64,000 nucleotides of DNA from JAFGNV01 sp964612485 (GTDB lineage Bacteria > Chloroflexota > Anaerolineae > 4572-78 > J111): positions 45,187 to 109,186 of the forward strand of contig CAZTFF010000012.1 in assembly GCA_964612485.1 (NCBI GenBank), read 5' to 3'. The notes under the pieces are model-generated. The model did no database searches. It was not told where the DNA came from and worked only from the letters and a program-made list of their open reading frames with translations. Of the stretch, positions 50,223 through 59,116 are shown in pieces. How positions within the stretch are numbered: the stretch's first letter is position 1; the number at the start of each line of letters is the position of its first letter. The position numbers and the translations under genes were made by a program.

Positions 50223-51164
50223 GTGACAAACGCATTTCATCAGCTGCCCGGTATTTGGGTAGGCCATGCTCAAGATATGGAGGCCCAAACCGGCTGTACC
50301 GTTGTACTGGCCCCGGAGGGCGCGGTGTGCGGCGTTGATCAACGCGGCGGCGCGCCCGGTACCCGCGAAACCGATTTACTGCGCCCGATGCACGCGGTAG
50401 AAAAAGTTCACGCCGTGTTGCTGACCGGCGGCAGCGCTTTTGGCCTGGCCGCGGCAGACGGTGTGGTGCGGTGGCTGGAAGAGAACGAAATTGGCTACGA
50501 TGTGCAAGTGGCCCGCGTGCCCATTGTGCCGGCGGCGGTGCTGTTTGATCTGGCCGTAGGCCGCGCCGATGTCCGGCCTGATGCGGCGATGGGCTATGCG
50601 GCCTGTCAGGCAGCCGTGACCGATGATTCGATAGACACAGCGGGCTGTATCGGGGCCGGAACCGGCGCGATGGTGGGACATATTCTGGGACCGCAAGGCC
50701 GGATGAAGGCCGGTTTGGGGCCTGCAATGATCGACCTGGGTAACGGCCTGTTGGTGGGCGCGTTGTTTGCCGTGAACTGTTTTGGCGATGTGATCGACCC
50801 TAATTCCGGCCAAATTCTGGCCGGAGCGCGAACCATGCCGCAGGGTGATTTTGCCGACACCTTGCAAATTTTAAAACAAGCTGCCGGTGCGGGTGAACCT
50901 CAAGGTAATACGGTTATCGGCGTGGTGGCGACCAATGCCACTTTGAGCAAAGAAACCGCCAACAAAGTGGCCCAGATGGCCCACGATGGCCTGGCCAGAA
51001 CCATTCGCCCGGCGCACACCATGTTTGATGGCGACACCATCTTTGCCCTGGCTACCGGCCGGCATCCGGCCACCGACGTCAACCTGATTGGCGCGTTTGC
51101 CGCCGAAGCAACCGCCCAGGCTATTGTGAATGCCGTGAAACAAGCGAATGAACTGCCCGATTAA
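50223..51164 (+). CDS. P1-family peptidase/aminopeptidase (DmpA/NylC-like)
   Basis: 313 residues from GTG 50223 (AAGGG before it). P1 signatures: IWVGHAQDMEAQTGCTVVLAPEGAVCGVDQRGGAPGTRETD, VLLTGGSAFGLAAADGVVRWLEE, AVLFDLAVG, GCIGAGTGAMVG, and QGNTVIGVVATNATL with N229-T230. In NylC the proenzyme is cut between Asn and Thr and the Thr becomes the nucleophile; DmpA uses Ser. The N-T here fits the NylC way. The end has MFDGDTIFALATG. It should be a self-cleaving amidase or aminopeptidase. A possible -10 TATAAT is at 50184-50189. Confidence 0.92.
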   Translation: MTNAFHQLPGIWVGHAQDMEAQTGCTVVLAPEGAVCGVDQRGGAPGTRETDLLRPMHAVEKVHAVLLTGGSAFGLAAADGVVRWLEENEIGYDVQVARVPIVPAAVLFDLAVGRADVRPDAAMGYAACQAAVTDDSIDTAGCIGAGTGAMVGHILGPQGRMKAGLGPAMIDLGNGLLVGALFAVNCFGDVIDPNSGQILAGARTMPQGDFADTLQILKQAAGAGEPQGNTVIGVVATNATLSKETANKVAQMAHDGLARTIRPAHTMFDGDTIFALATGRHPATDVNLIGAFAAEATAQAIVNAVKQANELPD

Positions 51165-51197
51165 AGCAGGGGTTAGAATTTTTTTGCCAATAATATC

Positions 51198-51221
51198 CCA
51201 ATCTCTAATCGCCAATTTTCC
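51198..51221. repeat. single-arm fragment of the GGAGATTAGAGATT repeat
   Basis: CCCAATCTCTAATCGCCAAT (from 51198) matches the right arm at 24691-24710 except for one base. No left arm is present, so it is a degraded copy between the peptidase and kinase genes. Confidence 0.6.
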
Positions 51222-51278
51222 AAATAGAGAATCGTCATAGTGAAAATCACCATCTTTGGAGCTTGAAAGATTCATTCA

Positions 51279-52832
51279 ATGGAAGATATTCAACTGGAAA
51301 AATACACCGTCGAGACTGAATTAGGCCGGGGCGATCTAACCATTGTTTACCGCGCCCGGCGTAACGCCGATAATGCAGCAGTGGCGCTCAAGGTTGTTGC
51401 GCCGCAATTTACCTTTGATGAGGTTTTTGTGTATCGATTCAAAGACATCGCCCAACAAAGTATCCGGCTGGAACATCCCAACATCGTCCGTACCTACGAG
51501 GCCGAACAGGAAGGCGATGTTCTCTATCTGGTGCGCGAATTGATTGAGGCGCGGACCCTGGCCGATGTTCTGGCCGAAGAAGGCCCCCTGTCTCCCCGAC
51601 GGATGTTGACCATCGCCCGCCAGATTGCGGCGGCGCTGGATTATGCCCATCAAAAATCAATCCCCCACGGCGACCTATCGGCCAACCGCGTTTTTGTGGG
51701 GCCAAACGATCACGTGATTGTGGCCGATTTTGGCCAGACCCAGGCCATGGCCGGCACCAGCCTGGTGAAGCAAGGGTTTGCTGTGGGCGCGCCTGAAACA
51801 ATGGCCCCGGAACGGGTTCACGGCCAGTCACCTACCCGCCAGTCGGACCTTTATTCCCTGGGCGTGTTGTGCTACCAAATGCTGGTCAATAAACCGCCTT
51901 TTTCGGGAACTCCGGCGGCTATTTTGCATGCCCAGGCTTACGAACAACCCAGAGAATTGCACGTGGTTAACCCCGGTATTTCCGTTGCCCTGAGCGAGGC
52001 CATTGGGCGGATGCTTTCTAAAGGGTTGGAACTGCGCTACAATACCGGCGCGGAGTTTGCCCGCGCTCTTTCCGTGGCGGTCGAAGGCACCGCGCCGGTT
52101 CGATCTCCCATCGCGGCGGCGGCTAAAATCAGAGAAGCCGGACTGAAAAAACCCTCTGTGTGGCGGCGTCCGTGGATTTGGGTTTTGATTACGCTGCCAG
52201 TGGTTATTTTGTTGTTGATTGCCGGATTTTGGGGCGTTCTGACGTGGTGGGCCGGCCAGCCCGCGGATTCAGCCACGCCGGTTCCGGCAGATTCCACCGC
52301 CCTCCCTACGCCAACAACTGCTTCAGCATCTCAGATCGAAGCAGCGATTTCACCGGCAGCGCCCAGCCCAACCCTCGCGCCTACCGACGAACCGGCTGCT
52401 GCCCCAACCACCCTCCCCAGCAACACGCCCACCCCGCTGCCGACCCCGGCTCCGGTATCTTTGCCTACGCCCGGCGCGCCGGTTGTGGCCGAAGACAGCC
52501 CTTTCACCAATTTGCTTTTGGCTCGTGGCATTACCGGGGACAATCAGCCCGAAAATATAAATATCTCGTTTGTCTCCGGCCCCCAACCGGTTTATCTTTT
52601 TTTTGACTACCAGGGCATGACCCCCGGTGTTTCCTGGGTACATCGCTGGACGTGGGGCGATACGGAACTGGAAGCCTATCCAGACACCTGGCCGGAAAGC
52701 TATAACAGCACCGGCACCGCCTGGGTTTATTTTAGCCCTATCGGCGGGTACCAGCCCGGCCCCTACCAGGTTACGCTGGAAGTTGAGGGACAAACCGTTG
52801 CTACCGCTACATTTGTCATTGTGTCGCCTTAA
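51279..52832 (+). CDS. membrane Ser/Thr protein kinase, non-RD type
   Basis: 517 residues. Kinase domain 8-270: glycine loop ELGRGDLTIVYRA, Lys38 in VALKVV, catalytic loop IPHGDLSANRVFV (H130-G131-D132, so Arg of HRD is replaced by Gly), D150-F151-G152, and GAPETMAPERV with SDLYSLGVLCYQML. All three key catalytic residues remain, so it is probably active but not regulated through activation-loop phosphorylation as RD kinases are. A membrane span lies at about 300-323, then a Ser/Thr/Pro linker and a 110-residue outer domain with SWVHRWTWGDTELEAYPDTW. A sensor role for the outer domain is inferred. Confidence 0.9.
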   Translation: MEDIQLEKYTVETELGRGDLTIVYRARRNADNAAVALKVVAPQFTFDEVFVYRFKDIAQQSIRLEHPNIVRTYEAEQEGDVLYLVRELIEARTLADVLAEEGPLSPRRMLTIARQIAAALDYAHQKSIPHGDLSANRVFVGPNDHVIVADFGQTQAMAGTSLVKQGFAVGAPETMAPERVHGQSPTRQSDLYSLGVLCYQMLVNKPPFSGTPAAILHAQAYEQPRELHVVNPGISVALSEAIGRMLSKGLELRYNTGAEFARALSVAVEGTAPVRSPIAAAAKIREAGLKKPSVWRRPWIWVLITLPVVILLLIAGFWGVLTWWAGQPADSATPVPADSTALPTPTTASASQIEAAISPAAPSPTLAPTDEPAAAPTTLPSNTPTPLPTPAPVSLPTPGAPVVAEDSPFTNLLLARGITGDNQPENINISFVSGPQPVYLFFDYQGMTPGVSWVHRWTWGDTELEAYPDTWPESYNSTGTAWVYFSPIGGYQPGPYQVTLEVEGQTVATATFVIVSP

Positions 52833-52862
52833 CGTGAGTGGTTTTTAGAAACCTTGGCGCTA

Positions 52863-52891
52863 TTGTTTTAGTTAGAGTCCAATGGTATAAT
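52863..52891 (+). promoter_or_regulatory. promoter of the hybrid sensor kinase gene
   Basis: TTGTTT (52863-52868), 17-base spacer, perfect TATAAT (52886-52891), 41 bases before ATG 52932. Confidence 0.65.
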
Positions 52892-52931
52892 CTAAATATA
52901 CAACTCATAGAAATGTGGCGGGAGAAGTTTT

Positions 52932-54533
52932 ATGATGGAAGAACGGGTCCTCATCGTTGATGATGAGGCTGATGTTCTTGATCTATGCCGACGAATTTTG
53001 GTTTCAAAAGGATACCGGGTAAAGGCAGCCAATAATGGTGCCGAGGCCATTGCCCTGGCCCAGCATGAAGATTTTGATTTGCTGCTTACCGACATCAAAA
53101 TGCCGGGCATGAACGGCCTGGAGATTGCCCAGGCTCTCAAAAAAGCGGACCCCAACATTGTTTGCGTAACGATGACCGGCTACAGCACCATGGATATGGT
53201 GCTGGAAGCGTTAAAACTGGGCATTGATGAATTTATCCTCAAACCTTTCACCCCCGATGAATTAAGCGCGGCCGTAGCTAAAACCTTAGAAAAAGAGCAA
53301 CTGCGCAAAGAGAATTTCCGACTTCGCTCGTTAATTCCCCTGTTTGAACTGAATAAAACCCTGATGGGTACGGTGGAAGAAGATAAGGTACTGCGTCGCC
53401 TGCTTGAGATTTCCCAACAGGAAACCAGAGCAGACCTGGCCGCGCTTTACACCTTTCAGAAAGATGGCCTCGCTTCTGAACTGCAATATTTTGGCGATGG
53501 TGCCGATGATGTTAATAAACAACGCTGCCATCAATTGGCGCGGCAAATACTGGATGATGGAACCCAGTTGACTCTGAACCACGCCACCGCCGACGAATCG
53601 GAAAAAACGCTGTTGGAGGAATTGGGAATTTCTTCGCTGATTGCCACGCCCCTTCAGTTGAAAAAGGCCGATCCCCGGGTGTTGATCTTGGCGCGTCAGG
53701 AAAATGCGTTTGCGCCCAGCGACAGCGATTTTCTGACGGTTCTGTCCGGTCAGGCCGGCATTGCCCTGGAAAACGCTCGTCTCTTCACCGAGATTCAGGA
53801 AGCCTACAAAGAACTGCAAACGTTAGATCACATGAAGAGCGAGTTTATCAATATTGCTGCCCACGAACTGCGCACGCCGCTGGCCATTTTGATTGGCTAT
53901 GCCACAGTGCTGGAAGAGGAAATGCGGGACCCCTCTGTGCAGTATATCTCCATTATCACCCGGAACGCCATGCGGCTGAGATCGTTGATTGAAGATATGT
54001 TGAATTTGAAATATTTGGAAAGCGGCGTTCCCTCGCTGGCGCAAGACCGGTTGAATTTGCAGGAGATTATGGATGAGGCGGTGCAGGACATCTCTTTGCT
54101 GGCTCAGGAAAAATCCTTAAAAATAGAGGTTGATATTCCTGATGATTTCCCCTTGCTTATCGCCGACCGGCAGAAATTTGATCTGATCATTATGAACCTG
54201 CTTGACAATGCCCTTAAGTTCACGCCTGAAAATGGCCGGATTACATTCAAGGCCAAGGTCAATGGACAATTTGTGGTCATGACTTTGAGCGATACCGGGA
54301 TTGGTATTCCTGAAGACAAACAGGATCGCGTGTTTGAGCGCTTTTTCCAGGTTGAAGATTCATTGACCCGCGCCTACGAAGGCATGGGCCTGGGTCTGGC
54401 CATTGTAAGGGGTATGATCAATGTGTGCGGCGGCGAAATCAACATGGTCAGCCGGGTGGGCGAAGGCTCTACCTTTACGTTTACTCTGCCGCTGAATAAC
54501 AGCCACATCGAAAGACGCCCCCTTCAGTTGTAG
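52932..54533 (+). CDS. receiver-GAF-histidine kinase hybrid
   Basis: 533 residues, no membrane span. Receiver 1-120 with LIVDDEADV, D54 in LLLTDIKMPGMNG and LKPFTPDEL. A short coiled coil leads to a GAF domain at about 140-290 (LLEISQQETRADLAALYTF, GISSLIATPLQLK, GQAGIALENARLFTEIQEAYKELQ). The transmitter carries H311 in FINIAAHELRTPLAILIGY, N-box MNLLDNALKFTPENGRI, DTGIGIPEDKQDRVFERFFQ and GMGLGLAIVRGMI. An N-terminal receiver controlling its own kinase suggests it acts inside a relay, receiving phosphate from another kinase. No partner regulator is adjacent. Confidence 0.94.
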   Translation: MMEERVLIVDDEADVLDLCRRILVSKGYRVKAANNGAEAIALAQHEDFDLLLTDIKMPGMNGLEIAQALKKADPNIVCVTMTGYSTMDMVLEALKLGIDEFILKPFTPDELSAAVAKTLEKEQLRKENFRLRSLIPLFELNKTLMGTVEEDKVLRRLLEISQQETRADLAALYTFQKDGLASELQYFGDGADDVNKQRCHQLARQILDDGTQLTLNHATADESEKTLLEELGISSLIATPLQLKKADPRVLILARQENAFAPSDSDFLTVLSGQAGIALENARLFTEIQEAYKELQTLDHMKSEFINIAAHELRTPLAILIGYATVLEEEMRDPSVQYISIITRNAMRLRSLIEDMLNLKYLESGVPSLAQDRLNLQEIMDEAVQDISLLAQEKSLKIEVDIPDDFPLLIADRQKFDLIIMNLLDNALKFTPENGRITFKAKVNGQFVVMTLSDTGIGIPEDKQDRVFERFFQVEDSLTRAYEGMGLGLAIVRGMINVCGGEINMVSRVGEGSTFTFTLPLNNSHIERRPLQL

Positions 54534-54579
54534 TTTCCCAAAATATTAATTCAATATCATTAAGTTAAGGAGTTTGGTC

Positions 54580-54623
54580 CTCTCCCAGCGGGAGAGAGAA
54601 CGTTCCCCTCCCAAAGGGAGGGG
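54580..54623. repeat. double hairpin between convergent genes
   Basis: CTCTCCC/GGGAGAG (54580-54596, loop AGC) and CCCCTCCC/GGGAGGGG (54605-54623, loop AAA). The motif CCCCTCCCAAAGGGAGGGGTTAGG is a widespread intergenic repeat and may stop transcription from both sides, though no long U-tract follows. Confidence 0.7.
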
Positions 54624-54663
54624 TTAGGGGAGGGTAGATCAAGATGAGCGTACTCATTGAGTA

Positions 54664-56079
54664 TTAGCTTTTACCGAAAACGGTTGTATCCGGCTGGAAA
54701 GCAGCCCAGGCAAACCAGAAGTGGGTGTGGGTGATAAGGGCTTCAAGTTCTTCTCCCGCCAGTTCACCGCTGATGGCCTGGCCAAAAACGTTCCATTCGC
54801 TGCCGGTTTCATTGTCGATAATCACGCCGTTGTCGTAGGCAAAGGTTAATTTTTGCCCGTTGACTTCGGGAATAAACATTGCTGCTGATCCCACCTCTCG
54901 GGATAATTCAATCCGGGATTGGTCCAGCGCCGAAGCCTGGCCCGGTTCGTAAAAAATTACCACATCCTGTCCGTCAATCGTATCTTCAACCACACCCTTT
55001 TCGGCCAGTGTCGAGAGCGGATAGGCAATAGCGGTATCACCCTCGCTGTACCCCAGCACCCGTTCCATCGCTTTCAGGCGGGAATCGGGTTTTTCCAGAT
55101 AGAGGAAGGGCTGAACCTGGGAATCGTAATTAACATAAGGGTTATTGCCGTAACTGCGCCCCTGGCGGGATAAAACACTCCCTTCGGGGTAGGCGTCTTT
55201 GAAATCTTGCCAGGAAACCATCTGGGCGGGGATAATATCCAGTTGGGTGCCCACCATCTCGCCTACAATGGCCTGCCCGGTGAACTGCTGCCACCAGGAG
55301 AGGGTTTTGTTATCCCACATGATCAAGTCGCTGTTGCGCAGATTGCCGGATACGCCAAAGCGCAGCACTTCGCCCTCTACCACGCGATCAAACACAATGC
55401 CGGCGTTACACAGCGGGCAGAAGGTAACGGCTACAGGATTGCCCGCAATTTCGTCGTTCACAATCTCGTGGCGGGTGAGAATAGCCAGTGGATAGGCGCG
55501 GGCTTCATCCTCTACCACCAGGCTGATGACCGGCTGGACATCGGCCAGCCATTCATCGCCGGCGGCAATTGGTTCAAATTCAGGGTTGTCGATGGGTGGA
55601 ATGCCATCGGGCGGGACGCCGCCGGAAATGATCTCTTCGTAATCCACACTGTGCAGGCAGAAATTGGTTTCCAGACCGCTGTTGGGATCAAGAATTTTGT
55701 CCTGCGTAAAGTTGTCCAACCCTTCCGATGTCCAGCGTTCGGTGTCGAACCTTACATTGACTCCGGCAAACGGATCATCGCAATTAGCGGAATTTGCGCC
55801 GGGTTCATTTGTTTCCGAGTTCATGGCTACGTCACGTTCTTCTTCTGATTCAGGTGTAGAGGCTTCTTCGGCGGGAGCGGGGGTGGGGTCTATGGTTGGC
55901 GTTGCTGTTTCTTCGGCGGGTTGCGCTGTTGCTTCTGTCTGGGCAACAGCGGGTTCTTCTGTTGGTGTTGCTTCTACAGCCGCAGTGGTTGTAGGCGTGG
56001 GGGAGGGGGGAGCGCCACATTGAGCGGCCAATACGGCCAGGCTGATGATGATCAGTCCAGCGCCAATAAAATATTTCAT
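54664..56079 (-). CDS. DUF3179 lipoprotein
   Basis: 471 residues from ATG 56077-56079 (AAAGGAG before it); the longer frame adds 24 codons without support. Signal peptide with lipobox-like SLAVLAAQC (Cys 21), a linker of about 80 residues of Thr, Pro, Glu and Ala, then DUF3179: GIPPIDNPEFEPIAAGDEWLADVQPVISL, AYPLAILTRHEIVNDEIAG, VAVTFCPLCNAGIVFDR, DKTLSWWQQFTGQ-like DNKTLSWWQQFTGQA, and a second half ending THTHFWFAWAAFQPDT. The CPLC pair may bind metal or form a redox disulfide. Function not known. Probable -10 TATAAT at 56111-56116. Confidence 0.85.
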   Translation of the reverse strand: MKYFIGAGLIIISLAVLAAQCGAPPSPTPTTTAAVEATPTEEPAVAQTEATAQPAEETATPTIDPTPAPAEEASTPESEEERDVAMNSETNEPGANSANCDDPFAGVNVRFDTERWTSEGLDNFTQDKILDPNSGLETNFCLHSVDYEEIISGGVPPDGIPPIDNPEFEPIAAGDEWLADVQPVISLVVEDEARAYPLAILTRHEIVNDEIAGNPVAVTFCPLCNAGIVFDRVVEGEVLRFGVSGNLRNSDLIMWDNKTLSWWQQFTGQAIVGEMVGTQLDIIPAQMVSWQDFKDAYPEGSVLSRQGRSYGNNPYVNYDSQVQPFLYLEKPDSRLKAMERVLGYSEGDTAIAYPLSTLAEKGVVEDTIDGQDVVIFYEPGQASALDQSRIELSREVGSAAMFIPEVNGQKLTFAYDNGVIIDNETGSEWNVFGQAISGELAGEELEALITHTHFWFAWAAFQPDTTVFGKS

Positions 56080-56236
56080 TTTTACTCTCCTTTGACATAG
56101 GGTCTCTTTTATTATAGCGGATCGAAGAGGGAATATATGTAGGCGGCCATACAATTTGGGAGGTTTGAAGCTATAGAATCAAAAACGGCGGACAGCAAAG
56201 GCTGGCTGCCAGCCGTTGAAACTCAGCAAATGTTGC

Positions 56237-56764
56237 TCAGATGATGGCTTTCACCAGTTTGGGGATCAGGTACCAGCGTAACACCGCTTCGCCGGGTTCC
56301 AGGGTGGCCCATTCAAAAATATTTACATCCAGGCAAAGCAGCCCGGCGGTGGGGATACGGATGGCCCATTCATCCCGCCACTCATCTTCTACGTCGGCGG
56401 AGAGCAGCAGCGCGGCCACTTCTTCCATGGTAGGGTTGTGGCCCACAACCATCACGCGTTCTATTTTATCCGGCAAATTTTGTAAAGCGGTAAAGGTCTC
56501 ATCACTTCCGCCGGTATAAAAGCCTTCGACCCATTCGATTGATCTTGAATATCCGCAGGTATCGGCCACGATTTCCGTGGTCTGTTTGGCCCGTTCTGCC
56601 GGCGACGACAGAATGAGGTCCGGCACGTGGTCAAATTTTTGGATAACTTCTCCCATTCGCGGCGCATCTTTGAGGCCGCGTTTGGCCAGCGGGCGGTCAA
56701 AATCGGTAAGCGACGGATCACCCCAATCTGATTTAGCGTGTCGCAGCAGAAGAATGGTTTTCAT
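56237..56764 (-). CDS. sixA: SixA-type phosphohistidine phosphatase
   Basis: 175 residues. The histidine-phosphatase signature is LLLRHAKSDWGDPSLTDFDRPLAKRGLKDAPRMGE, with catalytic His in RHAKS. The second half has LILSSPAERAKQTTEI and VMVVGHNPTMEEVAALLL (second catalytic His in GHNP). SixA removes phosphate from His of phosphotransfer proteins. Here hybrid kinases are close, but the link is only by position. GGAG precedes the ATG. A single-gene unit. Confidence 0.88.
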   Translation of the reverse strand: MKTILLLRHAKSDWGDPSLTDFDRPLAKRGLKDAPRMGEVIQKFDHVPDLILSSPAERAKQTTEIVADTCGYSRSIEWVEGFYTGGSDETFTALQNLPDKIERVMVVGHNPTMEEVAALLLSADVEDEWRDEWAIRIPTAGLLCLDVNIFEWATLEPGEAVLRWYLIPKLVKAII

Positions 56765-56941
56765 AATTTGCTCCTTTTTGTCTCGTTACTATTATACATC
56801 AGGTAAAGAAGTTCCAAAATTTCTTTCCAAAAGGTACAGTGTATTGCGTATTTTGTATAGGCGATTTTACGAAATACGAATTTTGGGGTGATTATTTTTA
56901 TGGAATTATCTAATTGATCTAGACATGTTACCCGGTTGCGC

Positions 56942-57976
56942 ATGGAATACTTCATTATTTTTTTGATTGCATTTTGTCTAACGCTCCTGATGACTCCGTG
57001 GAGCGCCCGCCTGGGCCGGCGTTGGGGGTTGGCCGACCGGCCCGGCGGTCGGCGGAAACATGCCGGCGAAATTTCCCGACTGGGCGGCGCTGCGCTGTTT
57101 GTAGGGTTTATGGGAGCCGGGCTGCTGGTATTTGGCCTCGGCGCGGTTGGGCTATGGCCGTCTCTTGGTGCCGAAGACCGCAAATTATTAACCGGCGTGC
57201 TGCTGGGCAGTTTGGTGATGTTTGGCTTTGGCCTGTGGGATGATTGGCAAGAATTACCGCCCTGGCCCCAATTTGTTGCTCAATTGGGCGTGGCCGTGCT
57301 GGCCATTGGGTTTGACATCATCATCGAGCGGGCCACGCTGCCTATCTGGGGCTTTAGGGTTTTTCCTTTCTGGATCACCTATCCGTTGACTATTTTCTGG
57401 GTGATGGGCATGATCAATACGGTCAATTTTCTGGATGGCCTGGATGGCCTGGCTGCCGGGGTTACAGCCATTGCCGGTATTCTGTTTGCGGTTCATGCCT
57501 ATCGTTTGGGGCAAACAACGGTGGCGTTGTTCCCGCTGGCGCTGGCGGCGGCGTGCTTGGGATTTCTACCCTTTAATTTTTCCCCGGCGCGCGTTTTTAT
57601 GGGTAGCAGCGGCAGCATGTTTTTGGGCTTTGCCCTGGCATCGCTCTCTATTTTGGCGCCGGCCAAAGTGGCCACCGCTTTGCTGGTGTTGGGCATCCCC
57701 ATTGTTGATGTGGCCTGGGTGTTGATCAACCGCTGGCGGCAGCGAGGCAACCCCATGGCCGCCGGGCGCGACCATCTTCATTATCGTTTATTTGACCTGG
57801 GGCTAAGCCAGCGGCAGATCGTGATCCTCTATTATATTTTTTGCGCCACGTTTGGCCTGCTGGCTTTGCTCATCGAAGTGAGAATTTACAAGCTGCTGGC
57901 CTTGGGTGTGATGGCGGGGTTGACCCTGGGCTTGTTGTGGTGGTTGGCGAGTCAAGGTAGCAAGGTAGCAAAGTAG
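56942..57976 (+). CDS. MraY/WecA/TagO-family phospho-sugar transferase
   Basis: 344 residues from ATG 56942 (a TTG at 56936 is possible). About ten to eleven spans. Motifs: TPWSARLGRRWGLADRPGGRRKHAGEISRLGGAALFVGF, FGLWDDWQELPP, INTVNFLDGLDGLAAGVTAIAG, FMGSSGSMFLGFAL and PIVDVAWVLINRWRQRGNPMAAGRDHLHYRLFDLGLSQRQ. The HLHYRL form is of the WecA/TagO/WbpL type and not MraY. It transfers a sugar-1-phosphate, probably HexNAc, to undecaprenyl phosphate to begin surface glycan synthesis. Its last codons (SQGSKVAK) come from an 8-base tandem repeat. Confidence 0.92.
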   Translation: MEYFIIFLIAFCLTLLMTPWSARLGRRWGLADRPGGRRKHAGEISRLGGAALFVGFMGAGLLVFGLGAVGLWPSLGAEDRKLLTGVLLGSLVMFGFGLWDDWQELPPWPQFVAQLGVAVLAIGFDIIIERATLPIWGFRVFPFWITYPLTIFWVMGMINTVNFLDGLDGLAAGVTAIAGILFAVHAYRLGQTTVALFPLALAAACLGFLPFNFSPARVFMGSSGSMFLGFALASLSILAPAKVATALLVLGIPIVDVAWVLINRWRQRGNPMAAGRDHLHYRLFDLGLSQRQIVILYYIFCATFGLLALLIEVRIYKLLALGVMAGLTLGLLWWLASQGSKVAK

Positions 57977-58045
57977 CAAAGTAGCAAGGTAGCAAAGTAG
58001 CAAGGTAGCAATTTTTAGTTGCAGTAATGTTACTCTGCTACCTGT
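57954..58045. repeat. 8-base tandem repeat AARGTAGC x7 with inverted partner
   Basis: 57954-58011 is AARGTAGC repeated seven times plus AA. After 17 bases comes TGTTACTCTGCTACCTG (58029-58045), the inverted partner. The stop of the transferase gene (57974-57976) is in the third unit. It is the same family as 20731-20784. Confidence 0.85.
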
Positions 58046-58052
58046 TCCCCTG

Positions 58053-59066
58053 TCACACATACCCTATCGACCGGTACCAGGTCAGGGTTTTTTGCGCGCC
58101 TTCGGTAAAGGGGGAGGACTCAAACCCCAGTTCTTTTTTGGCTTTGGTCGAGTCAACCTGCCAATTATTAAAGACATACGGTTTTAAATTGCGGGGATAA
58201 AAGGGTTCTTTGTTGGTAAAAAAGGCGATGTCTTCCAGAATTTCGGAAAATTGCACCATCATCCAGCCGGGGAAATTAATGCGCCAACTGCTGCGCTTGG
58301 CCAATTGGCTGACAGTTTTATTGGCCTCTTTGTGGGTGATACTCTGGTTGGAAACGTTGTAGATTTCTCCTACCCGGCCTTGGGTGAGCGCGGCTTCGAT
58401 GGCCCGCGCCGCATCGCCCACGTAACAGGGGAAAATGAGGTGGCGTCCCTGGTGAACCTGTACCCGCCAATTTTTGAGAAACTCCTCAAAGAACAGGCGG
58501 TTAAAGGCGTAATGCCCGTAAGGGCCGTACAGCGCCCCCAGCCGTAAGGTGATAACCGGCAGCCCTTTAGGAACGTAGCTTTGGGCCAGCCGCTCTCCCA
58601 AAAACTTTGTTTGGGCGTAATTGTCGGTGAAATAGGGGCGGCAGGGCGTTTCTTCGGTGATGATCACGCCTTCTTCCTGCGGCCCCACCACAATGATGGT
58701 GCTGATGTGAACAAAGCGCTGCACCCCGGCATTTGAGGCCGCTTCCAAAACGTGATAGGTTCCGTCCACATTGGTCTGGATGAAGGGTTCCGGCGCGCCC
58801 CATAACCGAAAATGAGCGGCGGCGTGGATCACGTGGTCGCACCCCTCCATCGCGGCCCGAACCGAATCGGCATCGGTCACATCACCCTGGGCAATGTCTA
58901 TCTTGAGGTCTTTGAGAAAAGCGGTATCGCTGGTGGGGCGGGCCAGGGCGCGCAGGGCATACCCCTGGCTTGCTAAATGCTCGCACAAATTTCGGCCCAG
59001 AAAACCTGTTGCTCCGGTGATCAGTATCAATGGTTGGTCCTTGTCGTCGTATCGAAATTTTAGCAA
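58053..59066 (-). CDS. NAD(P)-dependent epimerase/dehydratase
   Basis: 337 residues from TTG 59066; a second TTG at 59030 has AAGGA seven bases before it and gives MILITGATGFLG, which may be the true start. Extended SDR: ITGATGFLGRNLCEHL, RALARPTSD, GDVTDADSVRAAMEGCDHVIHAAAHF, VHISTIIVVGP, DNYAQTKFLGE (YAQTK catalytic) and RLGALYGPYGH. The style is that of dihydroflavonol-reductase-like or 3-beta-HSD-like SDRs. Substrate not known. A perfect palindrome lies just upstream, between it and the C39-like gene. Confidence 0.87.
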   Translation of the reverse strand: MLKFRYDDKDQPLILITGATGFLGRNLCEHLASQGYALRALARPTSDTAFLKDLKIDIAQGDVTDADSVRAAMEGCDHVIHAAAHFRLWGAPEPFIQTNVDGTYHVLEAASNAGVQRFVHISTIIVVGPQEEGVIITEETPCRPYFTDNYAQTKFLGERLAQSYVPKGLPVITLRLGALYGPYGHYAFNRLFFEEFLKNWRVQVHQGRHLIFPCYVGDAARAIEAALTQGRVGEIYNVSNQSITHKEANKTVSQLAKRSSWRINFPGWMMVQFSEILEDIAFFTNKEPFYPRNLKPYVFNNWQVDSTKAKKELGFESSPFTEGAQKTLTWYRSIGYV

Positions 59067-59074
59067 CGTTATCC

Positions 59075-59107
59075 AGACCTCAAAGGTTTTAAAAACCTTT
59101 GAGGTCT
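59075..59107. repeat. perfect 33-base palindrome
   Basis: Arms AGACCTCAAAGGTTTT (59075-59090) and AAAACCTTTGAGGTCT (59092-59107) with one central base. It lies directly after the C39-like gene on the minus strand and could work as its terminator; it is also a type of repeat seen widely between genes. Confidence 0.85.
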
Positions 59108-59116
59108 TATAGCAAG

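Noticed and set aside
57954..58011. Tandem repeat considered as a CRISPR array
   Set aside because: Units are 8 bases with no spacers; it is a simple tandem repeat.
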